DNA of 6,159 nt from JBQTHI01 sp052390035. Lineage in GTDB: Bacteria > Actinomycetota > Acidimicrobiia > Spongiisociales > ZC4RG35. Shown piece by piece: positions 5,033 to 6,159 of the stretch. The notes under the pieces are model-generated. The model made no database searches. It was not told where the DNA came from and was given only the letters and a program-made list of their open reading frames with translations. Each line of letters begins with the position of its first letter. Positions within the stretch are counted from its first letter, which is position 1. A program made the translations under genes and the position numbers. The DNA lies in contig JBQTHI010000056.1 in NCBI GenBank assembly GCA_052390035.1, positions 1 through 6,159 of the forward strand, read 5' to 3'.

Positions 5033-5821
5033 TCAGGCGGAACCGAGCAACTCGTAGATCGTTATCGGCGCAGTGAACCCCTTCAGAACTACGGTCTTTC
5101 CACCGTCGAAGTTGAAGCCCTCTTCAGCGCCCAAGTTATGGACGACATCTGATACATAGATCTGTTCCGGCCCTGCAGACGAGCAGATCCTGGCTGCCAT
5201 GGAAACAGCAGTACCAAAGATGTCGTCGTCGTGATCGACGGGCTCGCCCGCCGCTATGCCCAGGCGCACCTCGAGATCGGAGCGCTGCTCAAAGGACTCG
5301 CGGACGTCGAGAGACCATCCGAGAGCCTTGTCCACCTCTTCGAAAACCACCATGAACCCGTCGCCAGTGTGCTTGACCTCCCGACCTTTCCATGTGATAA
5401 GAGCCTTCCGAATGATGAGGTCGTGTTCTGTTAGCAGCACCATGTATTCAGATTGGCCGAGACGATCGAGGAGTCCGGTCGAACCGACCAGATCGGTGAA
5501 GCAGATGGTCCGGAAAGCGCTGGTCACCTCGCTGGCATCGACGGGGTGGTGGACCTTGCCGAGGAAACGGACCACGTCGGATTCAGAGACCGCGATGATC
5601 TCGGAAGGCACGAGCCCATGCGCCGCTTTGTGCACCTGAATCATCGCCTCCTCTCCAGGCGCCGAGGCGAAACAGAAGACGAGCCCGCGGGTGGAGTCGT
5701 GCCAATACGAGAAGAACTCGACCCCGAACTGCCCAGCGACCTCCAGATCAGCCGCATGAACCCTGGCGGTCTCCTCGGCCGTGGCACCGGGAGCGTCGTG
5801 ACGATCCATGTACAGCGGCAT
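5033..5821 (-). CDS. DUF4242 (SCO4226-like nickel-binding) domain fused to a class III nucleotidyl cyclase
   Basis: A 262-residue soluble protein of two parts. Residues 1-90 (MPLYMDRHDAPGATAEETAR..., AHGLVPSEIIAVSESDVVRF) match the DUF4242/SCO4226 family of small ferredoxin-like-fold proteins, whose Streptomyces member binds nickel; His8, His22, His64 and His68 are candidate ligands. Residues about 100-262 form a class III adenylate/guanylate cyclase catalytic domain: RTICFTDLVGSTGLLDRLG with metal-binding Asp110, REVKHTGDGFMVVF with Asp154 and Lys150, VRLGIAAGEP (185-194), and FGTAVSMAARICSSA (202-216) with the catalytic Arg211. The transition-state Asn expected before this Arg is Ser207. 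The product would be a cyclic nucleotide, probably cAMP if Lys150 acts as in adenylate cyclases. An AGGAGG at 5828-5833, six bases before the ATG, fixes the start. It is not membrane-bound: no hydrophobic segment is present. Confidence 0.9.
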   Translation of the reverse strand: MPLYMDRHDAPGATAEETARVHAADLEVAGQFGVEFFSYWHDSTRGLVFCFASAPGEEAMIQVHKAAHGLVPSEIIAVSESDVVRFLGKVHHPVDASEVTSAFRTICFTDLVGSTGLLDRLGQSEYMVLLTEHDLIIRKALITWKGREVKHTGDGFMVVFEEVDKALGWSLDVRESFEQRSDLEVRLGIAAGEPVDHDDDIFGTAVSMAARICSSAGPEQIYVSDVVHNLGAEEGFNFDGGKTVVLKGFTAPITIYELLGSA

Positions 5822-5891
5822 TCCCGACCTCCTGATGGTCTCTTCTGAAGACTACTGATGACTGAAGGCGCGGCCTACCCACGACAGTTGC

Positions 5892-5902
5892 CCGAACGTT
5901 CC
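5892..5902. repeat. Palindromic element, copy 1 (CCGAACGTTCC)
   Basis: The core GAACGTTC is a perfect palindrome; the same 11 bases recur at 5936-5946, 44 bases away, roughly four helical turns. It lies about 70 bp upstream of the cyclase start. A dimeric repressor or activator could bind here; the spacing puts both copies on about the same face of the helix. Confidence 0.4.
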
Positions 5903-5935
5903 GAGCGTTGGCGTGTTGGCGAGCATCGTCCTCAT

Positions 5936-5946
5936 CCGAACGTTCC
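5936..5946. repeat. Palindromic element, copy 2 (CCGAACGTTCC)
   Basis: Identical to the copy at 5892-5902. It differs from the usual LexA box of actinobacteria, GAAC-N4-GTTC, in having no spacer between the half-sites. Confidence 0.4.
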
Positions 5947-5980
5947 TCAGCCTCGCACTCAATTTGGAGATCGAGGGACG

Positions 5981-5999
5981 CCTACCGTGGCGAGGTAGG
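5981..5999 (-). terminator. Weak hairpin after the hemoglobin-like gene
   Basis: CCTACC (5981-5986) pairs with GGTAGG (5994-5999) around a 7-base loop, 33 bases past the stop codon of the minus-strand hemoglobin-like gene. No T-run follows, so it is a poor intrinsic terminator and is kept only as a possibility. Confidence 0.22.
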
Positions 6000-6032
6000 A
6001 ATGACTGATTTCTCCAGTCCTTGCCGCCCGTC

Positions 6033-6159
6033 CTAGGCCGTGGCCATGGAACCCTGGGTCACCTCGCCCTTGTGGGCGGCGAAGGCACCCAAGACCTCTT
6101 CCTTCTCCTGCTCCGGCACGCCGAAGAAGTCGAGCGTCCGCGCCAGTTCGGCTGCGACT
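6033..6159 (-). CDS. Group 1 truncated hemoglobin-like protein, C-terminal end (5' part outside window)
   Basis: The minus strand is open from the window edge to a TAG at 6033-6035 and gives 41 residues. They begin VAAELARTLDFFGVPEQEKE and end VTQGSMATA. The pattern L-x-x-x-L-x-x-F-x-VPE-x-E-x-x-E-(V/L)-L followed by K-x-(D/E)-(I/V)-V/T is that of the last helices (G-H region) of group 1 truncated hemoglobins, small haem proteins that bind O2 or NO. The haem ligand His and distal residues are outside the window, so the call rests on the tail alone. Another helical protein cannot be excluded. It is upstream of the cyclase on the same strand, separated by 211 bp. Confidence 0.6.
   Translation of the reverse strand, partial: VAAELARTLDFFGVPEQEKEEVLGAFAAHKGEVTQGSMATA

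Larger units (their letters stand above)
5822..6032. promoter_or_regulatory. Upstream region of the cyclase gene
   Basis: The 211 bases between the hemoglobin-like stop and the cyclase start contain the cyclase ribosome binding site, two 11-bp palindromic elements and one hairpin, each listed separately. A TAGTCT at about 5851-5856 (minus strand TAGTCT, TANNNT type) is a possible -10 without a good -35. The spacing suggests the cyclase has its own promoter. Confidence 0.35.

Noticed and set aside
4948..5076. 42-codon plus-strand frame MSIDMRTVRQGIEVIDDG...
   Set aside because: Its residue composition looks protein-like, but it overlaps the cyclase 3' end, has only a weak ribosome binding site and matches no family I know.
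5892..5946. LexA (SOS) boxes
   Set aside because: The half-sites GAAC and GTTC touch with no four-base spacer, unlike GAAC-N4-GTTC.
1..6159. CRISPR array, rRNA or riboswitch
   Set aside because: No regularly spaced direct repeats, no rRNA landmarks and no recognisable riboswitch core were seen on either strand.

Overview
The window is about 6.2 kb of GC-rich bacterial DNA. A high-GC actinobacterium is the best guess. This rests on the codon bias, a nickel-binding-like (DUF4242/SCO4226) domain fused to a class III cyclase, an actinobacterial-style IS3 end beginning TGAACC, a secreted-repeat lipoprotein relic, and a gene start that looks leaderless. No taxonomic marker gene is complete, so this is inference.

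Layout. Positions 1-141 hold the C-terminal tail of a membrane protein (+). It converges on a minus-strand remnant of a PF03640-type secreted-repeat protein (157-348). After a gene-poor stretch come three small plus-strand enzymes: a dihydrofolate-reductase-family (RibD C-terminal-like) protein (734-1330), a VOC/glyoxalase-fold protein (2035-2424) and an antibiotic-biosynthesis-monooxygenase (ABM) domain protein (2550-2843). Between the first two lies a frameshifted, minus-strand remnant of a second DHFR-family protein (1788-1995) and perhaps a sliver of a transposase (1437-1499). From 2928 to about 3119 there is the 3' end of an IS3-family element, with its terminal inverted repeat and a nonsense-mutated transposase tail. 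About 11 bp beyond it lies the 3' half of a tRNA with anticodon CAT (3131-3180), whose 5' half is absent. This looks like an integration or deletion scar.

From 3450 to the end all genes are on the minus strand. In transcription order they are the tail of a group 1 truncated hemoglobin-like protein (6033-6159, partial), a DUF4242-class III nucleotidyl cyclase fusion (5033-5821), a small cupin (4421-4771) and an alpha/beta hydrolase (3450-4289). Gaps of 130-260 bp separate them, so a single operon is not certain. Two identical 11-bp elements with a palindromic GAACGTTC core lie upstream of the cyclase.

Interpretation. The left half is a decayed accessory region, with at least four recognisable gene relics among small stand-alone oxidoreductase-type enzymes. 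The right half may be a small signalling and response group: haem protein, metal-binding-domain cyclase, cupin and hydrolase. I do not see a clear-cut new defence or mobile system. The best leads are the tRNA/IS scar, the cyclase fusion with an altered active site, and the relics hidden in apparently empty DNA.
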